Shown here piece by piece: positions 1 through 8,728 of a stretch of 64,000 bases of DNA (position 1 is the first letter of the stretch; each line of letters begins with the position of its first letter). The DNA is from Alkaliphilus sp. B6464. Its GTDB lineage: Bacteria > Bacillota > Clostridia > Peptostreptococcales > Natronincolaceae. A model generated the notes under the pieces. It did not search any database and was not told the origin of the DNA. It saw nothing but the letters and a program-made list of their open reading frames with translations. The translations under genes and the position numbers were made by a program. The stretch is taken from positions 124,001 to 188,000 of the forward strand of contig NZ_CP058557.1 in assembly GCF_018141165.1 (NCBI RefSeq), read 5' to 3'.

Positions 1-1506
1 ATAAGATGTAGCTTCGTCAAATATAATTATAGGCGCATCTTTTAGTATTGCCCTTGCTATAGATACTCTTTGTTTTTCTCCGCCACTAAGTTTTATCCCA
101 CTTTCACCCATTCTAGTTTCATATCCGCTGGGTAAAGTCATTATAAAATCGTGTATTTGAGCCTTTTTAGCTGCTTCTATTACTTCTTCATAAGTTACAT
201 TTTCATTTCCCATTCTAATATTTTCATATATAGTATCATTTAACATAAATATATCTTGGAATACAAAGGCTACAGAATCCATTAAATTTTCCATAGATAT
301 GTCTTTTATGTTTTTATTATTTATTAATATTTCTCCCTCATTTACATCCCAAAATCTTCCTATAAGCTGAGCTAATGTAGTTTTTCCTGCTCCTGATGCA
401 CCTACAAATGCATTTATAGTACCTTTTTTAAGACTAGTGTTTACATTATTTAATACATTTTTATCTTCATATTTAAATGAAACATTTTTTATCTCTATGT
501 CATAACTCCCACTTTTAGATAGTGAGTATTTACCTGATTCTTGCCTAGGCATATCTAAAATATTTTTAATTCTATTTACACCTTCAAATATCATAGAAAA
601 ATTTGAGCCTAGCTCTAGTAATGTTTTAAATGAATTGAAAAATCCCATGCTTATAATTATAAATAAGAGATACGTTCCTAAACCTATACCACCATTAATA
701 TAGAAATATCCACCTAGAGGTATTGTAAATAATAATCCTGAATCCATAATGGCTAAAAAGATTGAATGGGATTGTGAATTTGTTCCAGTTATCTTTTTCC
801 AATAATCCGCATATTCTTCTATAGATTTTCTATACTTTTCAAATGATAAAGATGATACATTAAATGCTTTCATTACAGATATCCCTTGAATAAACTGAAC
901 TATAGTTGAGTTCATGTTTTCAAGTAAAGTAAAATAATGTTCCATTCTCTTTTCAAAGTTTTTAAACATTATGCTTTGGATCACTCCACCTATAACTACT
1001 GGGCTTAGTAGAACTAATGCCATTTTATAATTTAAATATAAAAGATATATAAACATAATAAAGGGTGCAACTGCTGCTGAAGATATATCTGGTATGTGAT
1101 GGGCTAAGAAATTCTCCATCTTCTCTATATCTTCATTTATAACTTTTTTTAGCTCACCTGAAGTTTTATTTGTAAAGAAACCTAGATTTAAATTACCCAT
1201 GTGCTTTATTATTTTCATTCTTATATCATATAAAATATTAAAAGCTGCCACATGAGAAAATGCACCTGATGCTATAAAGAATATTATCCTTACTATGATA
1301 ATAACCGCTGCTAATACTGCCAAATTTAAAACCTCTTTATAAACTACATTACCTTCAAATAAGATCATTATCATTTTATAGATAATGAGAAAAGGTGCAA
1401 AAGCCAATATAGAGCTTATTACACTTAGAATAACTGCTAAAAATAATTTCTTTTTTTCACCTCCAGCTAAATATAGTAAATAGCTTAAATTTGACTGTTT
1501 TTTCAT
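1..1506 (-). CDS. ABC exporter, fused membrane and ATPase domains (partial, C-terminus off window)
   Basis: The protein begins MKKQSNLSYLLYLAGGEKKK, and its C-terminus is lost at the left edge of the window. About six membrane segments fill the first ~320 residues. The ATPase domain follows, with Walker A GASGAGKTT, signature LSGGEKQR and Walker B IIIFDEAT. The start ATG (1504-1506) sits behind GAAAGGAGT. The layout is that of a half-size exporter-fold ABC protein; a homodimer, or a heterodimer with a gene to the left, is expected. In bacteria such proteins next to Fur sites and an AraC regulator often move siderophores (YbtP/YbtQ, IrtAB type), so iron-siderophore traffic is a good inference but the substrate is not shown. 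The promoter (see 1531-1597) carries a Fur-like box and a repeat shared with the MATE gene, so the two are probably co-regulated. Confidence 0.9.
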   Translation of the reverse strand, partial: MKKQSNLSYLLYLAGGEKKKLFLAVILSVISSILAFAPFLIIYKMIMILFEGNVVYKEVLNLAVLAAVIIIVRIIFFIASGAFSHVAAFNILYDIRMKIIKHMGNLNLGFFTNKTSGELKKVINEDIEKMENFLAHHIPDISSAAVAPFIMFIYLLYLNYKMALVLLSPVVIGGVIQSIMFKNFEKRMEHYFTLLENMNSTIVQFIQGISVMKAFNVSSLSFEKYRKSIEEYADYWKKITGTNSQSHSIFLAIMDSGLLFTIPLGGYFYINGGIGLGTYLLFIIISMGFFNSFKTLLELGSNFSMIFEGVNRIKNILDMPRQESGKYSLSKSGSYDIEIKNVSFKYEDKNVLNNVNTSLKKGTINAFVGASGAGKTTLAQLIGRFWDVNEGEILINNKNIKDISMENLMDSVAFVFQDIFMLNDTIYENIRMGNENVTYEEVIEAAKKAQIHDFIMTLPSGYETRMGESGIKLSGGEKQRVSIARAILKDAPIIIFDEATSY

Positions 1507-1530
1507 CTTGTCAACTCCTTTCTATAGCTG

Positions 1531-1597
1531 ATCTTATATTTATTGAAAATGATTATCAACTCCAAGGAGTATTATTTTTACTCCTAAAAGAAAGAAG
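1531..1597 (-). promoter_or_regulatory. Promoter of the ABC exporter with Fur-like box and upstream inverted repeat
   Basis: On the minus strand -35 TTGATA (1554-1559) and -10 TAAGAT (1531-1536) are 17 bp apart. A Fur-like box covers 1545-1563 (14 of 19 match the classical GATAATGATTATCATTATC) and overlaps -35. Six bases upstream of -35 is a perfect inverted repeat, GGAGTA-N7-TACTCC (1566-1584), placed where an AraC-type activator would bind. Positions 1549-1596 match 3272-3319 at 40 of 48 bases. Confidence 0.7.
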
Positions 1598-1656
1598 CTA
1601 TCTGATAATGATTTAAAAAGTCATTGAAAAAAACAGCTCCTCTTTTATGTGAATAT

Positions 1657-1707
1657 AAAAAATATCCTGCATTTTTTAGAGATTCTCTTTAAAATACAAG
1701 ATATTTT
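1657..1707 (-). terminator. Terminator of the MATE gene
   Basis: Long A/T hairpin (AAAAATATC arms pairing with GATATTTTT) directly 3' of the MATE stop codon, followed in the minus-strand transcript by a U-rich stretch. Confidence 0.65.
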
Positions 1708-1715
1708 TATTTTTT

Positions 1716-3104
1716 CTATATTCGAAAGTGTGTATAGGTATCCTTTGATCTTAATATATTAAATTCTTTTTTTATCATAATAATAGTACACAACACAATA
1801 ACTGAATCAATTGCAAATGTTCCATAATAAACACCAGAAACTCCAATCATTTTAGGCAAAACCAGCATTACTGGTATATATAAAATTAACTGTCTTACAA
1901 TTCCAATTACAGCTGCTGGTCTACCTTTATCTATTGCAGGGAAAAATGTCATTGCCATAAAAGTTGTTGATAATAATGGTAATATAGCCATATAAATTCG
2001 GAAATATGTTAACTGTGTTCCTACAAATGTTTGATTTGGTAATATTAATTCTAAAATAAAATTAGGAGATATCATAGAAACAATCCAAAAAGGTAATGTC
2101 AATATAGTAGAGGTAACTATAAATATTTTAAAGGAACTAATAACACGTTCATATTGTTTTGCACCATAATTAATACCTGCTACTGGTTGCAATGCACGCA
2201 TTAATCCAAAAATTGGTGTAAGTAAGAATGTAAATACACGATATACTGAACCATAAAAGGCTACATCTGCTACTGTACCATATTTAGAAAGTGCATTAAA
2301 AACAACAACTGCTTGCACTAAGTTCATAAAACTCATAATGAAGGAAGAAATACCTAAATTTATAATTGATTTTATAATATCTTTATCTCGATAAAGTGAA
2401 AAAACTTTTGGTTTAAATGAAGCATATCCTTTTCCAAAGTAAACCCAACCTATAAGTGTATATACAAGCATTCCAATATTTGTACCCCATGCAGCTCCTG
2501 CTACGCCTAAGTCAAATAATACAATTAAAATATAGTTAGCAAAAATATTAACAATTAAACCTATTCCCATCATTATTGCTGCTGACTTCATTTTTCCTTC
2601 AGCTCGTACAATCATATTTCCAGCTAATCCGTATATCCAGAAAAAAGAACCTAAAATTGTAATTCTAAAATAACTATCTCCTAAAGCTAAAGCTTCTCCT
2701 TCTCCGCCCATAACTTTTACTAATTGAGTTGAAAAGATTAATCCTAATACTATATAAACAACGGTTATAATGAGAGACAGATAGTTAACATTGCCAAGTA
2801 GCCGCTCTTGTGTTCTTTTATCTTTACTACCTAAAGCAATGCTTAATGCCGAACCAGCTCCAACTCCTATTAAAGAGCCTAAACCTACACTGATTTGAGA
2901 AAGGGGATAGGCTACCGAAACCCCTGCCAGAGCAGTTTCACCTATAAATCTACCAACAAATATAGCATCAATTACAGAATTTAAACCATATAAAACCATG
3001 GCAATAACCGCTGGCCACGATAGTTCAAACATAACCTTCCACATATTATTAGATAAAATAAATTGTTTTTGCCTTTCTTTTTGATTTGTCATAGCTTCGC
3101 TCAA
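1716..3104 (-). CDS. MATE family efflux transporter (MepA-like)
   Basis: The 462-residue protein has about twelve hydrophobic segments and the MATE N-terminal pattern, including ELSWPAVIAMVLYGLNSVID and FVGRFIGETALAGVSVAYP. MATE proteins are Na+- or H+-driven exporters of organic cations and other small molecules at the cytoplasmic membrane. The start is probably the TTG at 3102-3104, because GAGGAGGA lies six bases upstream of it; the in-frame ATG at 3090-3092 would be 18 bases away. The gene stands alone between two minus-strand terminators. Its promoter shares the Fur-like box and inverted repeat of the ABC exporter, so it probably belongs to the same iron-responsive regulon and may export a siderophore or a toxic iron ligand. 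That role is inferred from regulation only. Confidence 0.9.
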   Translation of the reverse strand: MSEAMTNQKERQKQFILSNNMWKVMFELSWPAVIAMVLYGLNSVIDAIFVGRFIGETALAGVSVAYPLSQISVGLGSLIGVGAGSALSIALGSKDKRTQERLLGNVNYLSLIITVVYIVLGLIFSTQLVKVMGGEGEALALGDSYFRITILGSFFWIYGLAGNMIVRAEGKMKSAAIMMGIGLIVNIFANYILIVLFDLGVAGAAWGTNIGMLVYTLIGWVYFGKGYASFKPKVFSLYRDKDIIKSIINLGISSFIMSFMNLVQAVVVFNALSKYGTVADVAFYGSVYRVFTFLLTPIFGLMRALQPVAGINYGAKQYERVISSFKIFIVTSTILTLPFWIVSMISPNFILELILPNQTFVGTQLTYFRIYMAILPLLSTTFMAMTFFPAIDKGRPAAVIGIVRQLILYIPVMLVLPKMIGVSGVYYGTFAIDSVIVLCTIIMIKKEFNILRSKDTYTHFRI

Positions 3105-3253
3105 ATTAATTCCTCCTCATTTTTATCTTGTAGCTTACCCTTCAAATACTCTTACTTTTATAGGTAGAGAGTATTAATTGTATAGCTTATGGATAAGTTC
3201 AACTAAAACTCAGTTTTTTAAACTTTACCTGAATTAAGCTTAACTGTATGTAA

Positions 3254-3319
3254 ATTTTATATCTAATGAGAATAATTATCAACTCCGCCAAGTATTATTT
3301 ATACTCCCAAAAGAAAAAA
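3254..3319 (-). promoter_or_regulatory. Promoter of the MATE gene with Fur-like box and inverted repeat
   Basis: On the minus strand -35 TTGATA (3277-3282) and -10 TAAAAT (3254-3259) are 17 bp apart. A Fur-like box covers 3268-3286 (13 of 19 match) and overlaps -35. The inverted repeat AGTATTATTTATACT (3291-3305) lies eight bases upstream of -35. The layout is the same as at the ABC exporter promoter. Confidence 0.7.
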
Positions 3320-3348
3320 TCATAAATAATATTTGCTATTATTTATGA
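3320..3348 (-). terminator. Terminator of the AraC-type regulator gene
   Basis: Perfect 12-bp stem (TCATAAATAATA with its complement) and five-base loop, followed on the minus strand by ATTTTTTCTTTT. It lies just upstream of the shared 48-bp promoter element of the MATE gene. Confidence 0.75.
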
Positions 3349-3350
3349 CT

Positions 3351-4355
3351 TTAAATATTCTTATTAACTTTTCTGCATTCACTAGGAGTTATATTAAACT
3401 TAAGCTTAAAGGCTTCTGAAAATTTGCTAGGATTAGTATATCCTACGTAACTTGCAATTTCTGATATATTTTTATCTGTATTTTCAATTAAATACTTTCC
3501 TTTATACATCCTAACTTCTCTTAGATAACCATATGGAGTGTTGTTAAACAATTCTTTAAACCCCTTCTTTAATTTATACGAATTTGTATTACACATTTCT
3601 GATAGCTCTTCTATACTAGGCGGATACTCTATATTTTTAATCAATATATCTTTAGCTTTATATATATATTCTTTGTCTGATTGTGTTAAGTTTATCTCTT
3701 TTCTTTTACTAATTCCATAACTTACACTCTTAGATATAATTTCCATAAGCTTACTTTGGCACAAAAGTAAACTTGTAACATCTTTAAAGTTATAGTTATA
3801 CTTAAGTAAATCTTTCATATCCCACTCTATACTAGGAGGAGCTTTTACTTTAAAATAAGTATTTCCCTTAAGTATAGATTCTATAGACTTATCCCACTCT
3901 TTTAACATATTTTCTTCACACTCTGTAAAGAAAGTTTTTTTAAGCTCATCACCATCTAGCCCTATTACAATCCCAGAGTAGTTATCCAATTCCATATTAA
4001 AGCATTCGGTTTGTGGTAAATTATGATTTCTATAAAACATCAGATCTCCTTTTTTTAGATTAATCCAATCTTTTTCAATTTCTAGCCCTATAGTTGCTTC
4101 CCCATCTATACAATAATTAATTTCTAAAAATCGTTTCTCGTTTAATTCTGAATTTAAAAGTTCTCTACTAAAAGTATTGTTTTTACATAAACAAAATTCT
4201 AATCCTTTATTTAATATAACCCTGTTTAGCATACCACTACCTAAATAATCATTTACTTTATACTCAATAAATGTAGGATTCGTTATAGTTCTAGTTAAAA
4301 ATCTTTTTTCCATTATATTAAAATATATTTCATTTATATTTTTGTTTCCATCCAT
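3351..4355 (-). CDS. AraC family transcriptional regulator, iron-linked
   Basis: The C-terminal ~100 residues form a double helix-turn-helix AraC domain (YPPSIEELSEMCNTNSYKLK, then NISEIASYVGYTNPSKFSEA and FKLKFNITPSECR). The N-terminal part looks like a cupin-type sensing domain and is not assigned further. The frame is open up to 4382, but I prefer the ATG at 4353-4355 (334 aa, MDGNKN), which has AGGGG seven bases upstream. The upstream codon has no ribosome site and would leave almost no leader. A strong Fur-like box covers its promoter. It lies head-to-tail with the MATE and ABC genes, whose promoters carry a shared inverted repeat, so it is the obvious candidate activator (compare YbtA-type regulators). 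The ligand may be a siderophore; this is inference. Confidence 0.85.
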   Translation of the reverse strand: MDGNKNINEIYFNIMEKRFLTRTITNPTFIEYKVNDYLGSGMLNRVILNKGLEFCLCKNNTFSRELLNSELNEKRFLEINYCIDGEATIGLEIEKDWINLKKGDLMFYRNHNLPQTECFNMELDNYSGIVIGLDGDELKKTFFTECEENMLKEWDKSIESILKGNTYFKVKAPPSIEWDMKDLLKYNYNFKDVTSLLLCQSKLMEIISKSVSYGISKRKEINLTQSDKEYIYKAKDILIKNIEYPPSIEELSEMCNTNSYKLKKGFKELFNNTPYGYLREVRMYKGKYLIENTDKNISEIASYVGYTNPSKFSEAFKLKFNITPSECRKVNKNI

Positions 4356-4392
4356 TTTTTTACCCCTATTCTCTTTATACATCTATGTAAAT

Positions 4393-4437
4393 AATATTGA
4401 TTATCATTATTATATACCATAAATTAACTATATTAAA
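4393..4437 (-). promoter_or_regulatory. Promoter of the AraC gene with near-consensus Fur box
   Basis: The box at 4393-4411 matches 16 of 19 bases of GATAATGATTATCATTATC. It overlaps -10 TATAAT (4409-4414); a weak -35 TTTAAT (4432-4437) lies 17 bp further upstream. This predicts iron-dependent repression. Unlike the two transporter promoters, no GGAGTA-type inverted repeat is present. Confidence 0.75.
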
Positions 4438-4514
4438 GATAGAGTTTTTAATTCAAATAAAATCTATCTTTAATAGCACTATACTTTTATTTCTTAAAAA
4501 CCTTCATAAGATAA

Positions 4515-4554
4515 AAAGTCATAATTAATATTTTAAAATATTAATTATGACTTT
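4515..4554. terminator. 40-bp perfect palindrome, terminator of the VanY-type gene
   Basis: Uninterrupted palindrome (arms begin AAAGTCATAATTAATATTTT) 3' of the carboxypeptidase stop codon, with T/A-rich flanks on both sides. It could act in both directions. A weaker hairpin (4433-4472) lies closer to the AraC promoter. Confidence 0.65.
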
Positions 4555-4582
4555 AAGCTATCTACTAAATATCTTTTTTATT

Positions 4583-5503
4583 CTACTCGAATCCAAAGTA
4601 TTCTTCTAATGTAATTCCTTCATTATGTATCTTTTCTGCCCCATCTTTTCCTACATATCTTATATGCCAAGGCTCGTAGCTATATCCTGTAATATCAGTT
4701 TTGTCCTTTAAGTACCTTATTATAAATCCAAACTTATGTGCATTACCCTTTAACCATTTACCTTCTTCTGTATCTCCAAATCCCTCTATTAGGTCAAACT
4801 TAGCACTTTGACTAGTTACGTCCATGGCAAGACCTGTTTGATGCTCACTTTCACCAGGTCTAGCACTTAATTTATTAGCTTCTTCTTCTCCAACTCTGTC
4901 AGCCCTATTTTTAAAAAGGCGCTCTTGGGTACTATAGGATCTATATCCAGAAACCGCATATAAGTATATGCCTTCTTCCTTTGCTTGATTAAAAAGTTCT
5001 TCTAAGGCACTAGCCGCTTCCTGCCTCATATATTTTTTTTCATGCTCTCCATCAAATGAAAACTTTACATTTGGCACTACCAAATCATTAGGCTTATAAT
5101 TTGAATCTAAGTATCTTTTCTTATTTACTACAATTAAAATATCATCAACATCCTCAATAAGTTGTTTTTCATTACTCTTAGTCACATCTCCACCATCTTT
5201 TCCACCTTGTGGATCTTTATTTGTATTCTCATTCCTAGGGTTTTCTATAGACCCTTTTTCTCCATCATTATCTACGTTTGAAAGTTCATTATCTTTATCA
5301 GTAGGAGTATTATCATTAATAACGCTGGTACCTTCTTCTTCTATACCTCCAGCAACTACCTTATTAAAAAAGAAAGGCAGCTTACCCCTAACTAAAGAAG
5401 TAGCAGATAAAATTATGAATAATAACATTATAATTGTTATAAATGGTCTTTTAGTCTTTTTTCTTCTTCTCTTTTTTCTATTGTTTCTATTATTTGTCTC
5501 CAC
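4583..5503 (-). CDS. D-alanyl-D-alanine carboxypeptidase, VanY/M15B family, membrane-anchored
   Basis: The protein has 306 residues. A basic N-terminus (RNNRKKRRRKKTKR) is followed by one membrane segment (FITIIMLLFIILSATSLV). A low-complexity charged linker (~50-120) comes next, then an extracellular M15 peptidase domain. Zinc and catalytic motifs are visible: SGYRSYSTQ, SEHQTGLAMDVT and EPWHIRYVG. This family removes the terminal D-Ala of peptidoglycan stem peptides. Nothing around it suggests a vancomycin cluster (no vanH/A/X or VanRS), so a housekeeping cell-wall role is likely. The hydrophobic tract gives a spurious opposite-strand frame, which I ignore. Confidence 0.9.
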   Translation of the reverse strand: METNNRNNRKKRRRKKTKRPFITIIMLLFIILSATSLVRGKLPFFFNKVVAGGIEEEGTSVINDNTPTDKDNELSNVDNDGEKGSIENPRNENTNKDPQGGKDGGDVTKSNEKQLIEDVDDILIVVNKKRYLDSNYKPNDLVVPNVKFSFDGEHEKKYMRQEAASALEELFNQAKEEGIYLYAVSGYRSYSTQERLFKNRADRVGEEEANKLSARPGESEHQTGLAMDVTSQSAKFDLIEGFGDTEEGKWLKGNAHKFGFIIRYLKDKTDITGYSYEPWHIRYVGKDGAEKIHNEGITLEEYFGFE

Positions 5504-5707
5504 AGTATATCCCTCTTATCATTTATTCTTTAGTAGTTCAATCGACATAATTCATCTAATGCTAATGAAATTATACCATATTTGTCGAAAAATAAATGAA
5601 AAGATAGAAAAATTTAATACTTTCTTAACTAATACGAAATTATTATAGTTAGTTCTAACGGTGTAAAAATTAAAATACATATAATCAATATTACATACGC
5701 CATATAA

Positions 5708-5869
5708 TTATTTTACTTCTTTAAAAGCCATTTTAGGCTGATTACATGTAGGACATTTCCAAGCCTCAGGTAAGTCCTCAAATTTTGTATTAGCCTTTAT
5801 ATCATGGGTCCAATCTCCTCTTTCAGGCTTGTAGGTATACCCACATACAGTACACTTATAATGATTCAT
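5708..5869 (-). CDS. Rubredoxin (53 aa)
   Basis: The small gene reads MNHYKCTVCGYTYKPERGDW at its start and has both rubredoxin iron knuckles, CTVCGY and CPTC, plus the FEDLPEAWKCP core. Four cysteines bind one iron, giving a soluble one-electron carrier. The ATG (5867-5869) follows GAGGTGAGTGA. Its length (53) is normal for the family. In anaerobes rubredoxin passes electrons to oxygen- and peroxide-reducing enzymes (rubrerythrin, flavodiiron proteins, superoxide reductase). None of these partners is adjacent, though a thiol peroxidase gene occurs 13 kb away. The PERGDWTHDIKANTKF loop is a little unlike the common PxxGDPxxGIxPGTxF pattern. Confidence 0.93.
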   Translation of the reverse strand: MNHYKCTVCGYTYKPERGDWTHDIKANTKFEDLPEAWKCPTCNQPKMAFKEVK

Positions 5870-5989
5870 TCACTCACCTCACTTAAAATATTTTCAACCT
5901 TCTACTTATTTAAAGATCTCTCAATCATTAAGAAAATATACTTTCTTATACAATAAAAAACAATATTATATTGACTAACTTGAGACAAA

Positions 5990-6670
5990 TTAACTCTTAA
6001 CCTGAGTCTTACTTTTATTTATCGCCACATAATCTGAAAGCTTCCTCTGGCATGTTGCTTTGGGATCAAAACTTTTCCATCTAAAAATCTTATCTAGTAC
6101 ATATCCTCCACTTAATGTGGCTATAACAGTTCCTAATCCAACTGTCCCTCCAAGTAAAAATCCAACTAATAGCACAACTGATTCTAGACCAGTTCTCACA
6201 TATTTAACACTTAGGCCTGTTATTTGTACGAGCCCAACCATAAGTCCATCCCTAGGACCTGCACCTAATTCAAATCTTAAGTAGCGATACAGCCCATAGT
6301 TTAATACGATAAGTGCATAAAATAGTACCAATATCTTTAAAAAATAGTTTTCTGGCGATAGCACAATATTAAACTTAGAAATTAAATCTACAAATAATCC
6401 AACAAATGTCATATTAAGTATAGTTCCAATTCCGGGATAAATTTTAATAGTTATAGAAAAAAGAATAATAATAAATCCCATAATCTGAGTAACTTTTCCA
6501 AACTCTAAACCTGTTTTACTAGCAATACCCAAAACAAGTGTATCCCATGGAGCCATCCCAAAATTTAATACTTTAATTTGAGCTATTCCATAGGCACAAA
6601 TTAAAAAACCTAAAAACAAACCAGGTATTTTTTTTACGTCTTCAATGAGCATTTCTTTGTTTATAGTCAT
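5990..6670 (-). CDS. YczE/YitT-like integral membrane protein
   Basis: The 226-residue protein has about five to six hydrophobic helices and the family landmarks FGMAPWDTLVLGIASKTGL and LGAGPRDGLMVGL, a repeated G-x-x-P-x-D pattern typical of YczE-like proteins. The biochemical role of this family is not established; B. subtilis YczE sits beside the surfactin locus. The ATG at 6668-6670 follows AAAGAGGTG. It appears to be monocistronic, between the rubredoxin gene and the hydrogenase operon. The charged C-terminal tail (KATCQRKLSDYVAINKSKTQ) is probably cytoplasmic. Confidence 0.8.
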   Translation of the reverse strand: MTINKEMLIEDVKKIPGLFLGFLICAYGIAQIKVLNFGMAPWDTLVLGIASKTGLEFGKVTQIMGFIIILFSITIKIYPGIGTILNMTFVGLFVDLISKFNIVLSPENYFLKILVLFYALIVLNYGLYRYLRFELGAGPRDGLMVGLVQITGLSVKYVRTGLESVVLLVGFLLGGTVGLGTVIATLSGGYVLDKIFRWKSFDPKATCQRKLSDYVAINKSKTQVKS

Positions 6671-6923
6671 ATAGCACCTCTTTAATGTTGTGTGATATGC
6701 AAAGGTTTATATTATGTATTTATATAAACTATTGTACTCTTTTGAACTAATAACCTTTTAATATTAATAATAATTATATATATATTCTAATTATAATTCT
6801 ACATATATTCTAACTTTTCTTTACAATTATTTTAAATTTAATAAAGAACATCTACTTTATAAGCAAACGTTCTTTATTATCTACCTTTATCGAAGCTTCC
6901 GATTAGTTTAATTATATTAGAGT

Positions 6924-8708
6924 CTAAATTCTCTCTCTTTCTTCATAATGTGTATGGAGTAACTTATGTGCCAATTCTCCAAATGGTTTTCCAAGATACT
7001 CCTCATAAAGCTGTATTATCTCAGGATTTTCATGGGACTTTCTTAATTTTTTATTTCTATCTTCCTGATATATTGCTTCTTGGCGTTTTTTAACAATTTG
7101 ATAGTTTCCATGATGATATGGTTGCCCTCCACCAGCAATACATCCCCCAGGACAAGCCATAATCTCAATTGCATCGTATTTATCCTTACCCTCTCTTATC
7201 TCCTCCAAAAGCTCTCTAGCATTTCCCAAACCACTTGCAATACCTATTTTTAATTCTTTATCTCCTATTTTCACAGTTGCTTTTCTAAGTCCATCCATGC
7301 CTCTTAATTGTTCAAATTCAACATTTTCCAATTCTTCTCCAGTTATCCACTCATAGGCCGTACGAATAGCAGCTTCAATTACACCACCAGTTGTGCCAAA
7401 TATTACAGAAGCACCAGTACTTTCTCCCATAACCCTATCATATTCGCTCTCTGGAAGTGTTTCAAATTCTATTCCCGCCTCCTTAATCATTGCCCCTAGC
7501 TCCCGTGTGGTAACTACAATATCCACATTATTATGTGCATCCTTTGTAAGCTCAGGCCTTTTAGCTTCTGCCTTTTTTGCTATACAGGGCATAATTGATA
7601 CTACAACAATATTATCAGGGTCCAAACCATTTTTTTCTGCATAATAAGTCTTGGCTATAGTACCAAACATAATATGGGGAGATTTACAAGTTGAAGGTAT
7701 CTCCAAAAGCTCTGGAAATTGATGTTCAATGAATTTAACCCAGGCAGGACAACAACTAGTAAGAATTGGTAATGTTTTATTGTTTTCTATACGATAGATT
7801 AATTCGGAAGCTTCCTCCATAATAGTAAGATCTGCACCAAAGTCCGTATCAAATACGCCATCAAATCCCATACGTTTCAAAGCAGTTACCATTTTACCAG
7901 TCACAATAGTTCCTGGCTCCATGTCAAATAGTTCTCCTAATGCAACACGAATAGCAGGTGCTGTTTGAACTATAACGTATTTATCGGGATCATTTAGGGC
8001 CTCCCAAACCTTATCCCTATGGTTTACTTCGGTTAGAGCAGCTGTAGGGCAAACTTGAACACATTGCCCGCAATAAGTACAGGATGATTCAACCATGGGT
8101 ATGTTAAATGCAGGACCTACAAAAGCATCAAATCCACGACCAATTCCAGATAATATACCGCAGGTTTGAACCTCATTACACATTGTTTCACATCGCCTAC
8201 AGTAAATGCATTTATTAGAATCTTTAACGATGGCATCACTTGAAATATCCTTAGGATAGTCCATTCTCTCTCCTTCCCATCGTATCTCTCTAATTCCTAA
8301 CTCTGCTGCCAAGGATTGTAGTTCACATTCTCTATTTTTAGGACATGTAAAGCATTCATTTGGATGATTTGATAGAAGTAGTTCTACAGCTGACCTCCTT
8401 GCCGTAATTGAACGAAGAGTATCAGTGCGTATTTCCATACCTTCATGGGCAATTGTAACGCAAGATGGTACAAGTTTATTGCGATTATATCGTGAATCTA
8501 CTAATTCTACCATACAGACTCTACAAGATGCCGTTTGATTAACCATCTTTATATCATGTAGATCAAGATGACATAGTGTCGGTATTTTAACTCCAACCTC
8601 ATGGGCTGCCTCCAATATAGATATCCCCTCTGGAACAGCTATATTTTGATCGTTTATTTTAATATTAATAATTTTTTTATCCATATGTTTTTTTTCATTT
8701 TCAGCCAT
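6924..8708 (-). CDS. hydA: NADH-linked [FeFe]-hydrogenase catalytic subunit HydA
   Basis: The 594-residue protein has the full modular layout. A [2Fe-2S] domain uses C46, C62, C65 and C83. The His-ligated [4Fe-4S] site is HPNECFTCPKNREC (H115, C119, C122, C128). Two [4Fe-4S] clusters follow (CIYCRRCETMC near 167-177, CTYCGQCVQVCP near 210-220). The H-cluster motifs are TSCCPAW (317-323), MPCIAKKAE (C375) and MACPGGCIAGGGQP. It makes or oxidises H2 in the cytoplasm, exchanging electrons with HydB. It lies last in hydC-hydB-hydA, 20 bases after hydB, with ribosome site GAGGTGAT. Maturases HydEFG are not in the window. No additional C-terminal [2Fe-2S] domain is present. Confidence 0.97.
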   Translation of the reverse strand: MAENEKKHMDKKIINIKINDQNIAVPEGISILEAAHEVGVKIPTLCHLDLHDIKMVNQTASCRVCMVELVDSRYNRNKLVPSCVTIAHEGMEIRTDTLRSITARRSAVELLLSNHPNECFTCPKNRECELQSLAAELGIREIRWEGERMDYPKDISSDAIVKDSNKCIYCRRCETMCNEVQTCGILSGIGRGFDAFVGPAFNIPMVESSCTYCGQCVQVCPTAALTEVNHRDKVWEALNDPDKYVIVQTAPAIRVALGELFDMEPGTIVTGKMVTALKRMGFDGVFDTDFGADLTIMEEASELIYRIENNKTLPILTSCCPAWVKFIEHQFPELLEIPSTCKSPHIMFGTIAKTYYAEKNGLDPDNIVVVSIMPCIAKKAEAKRPELTKDAHNNVDIVVTTRELGAMIKEAGIEFETLPESEYDRVMGESTGASVIFGTTGGVIEAAIRTAYEWITGEELENVEFEQLRGMDGLRKATVKIGDKELKIGIASGLGNARELLEEIREGKDKYDAIEIMACPGGCIAGGGQPYHHGNYQIVKKRQEAIYQEDRNKKLRKSHENPEIIQLYEEYLGKPFGELAHKLLHTHYEERERI

Positions 8709-8728
8709 AATATCACCTCGCTCTTTTT

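Noticed and set aside
4433-4554. Palindromic A/T-rich sequences as a possible repeat family or mobile-element end
   Set aside because: Each sits 3' of a gene with T/A-rich flanks and fits rho-independent termination; no transposase or target duplication is seen.
4583-5503. Vancomycin-resistance locus
   Set aside because: Only a VanY-type enzyme is present; vanH, vanA/B, vanX and VanRS genes are absent, and the gene fits ordinary wall turnover.
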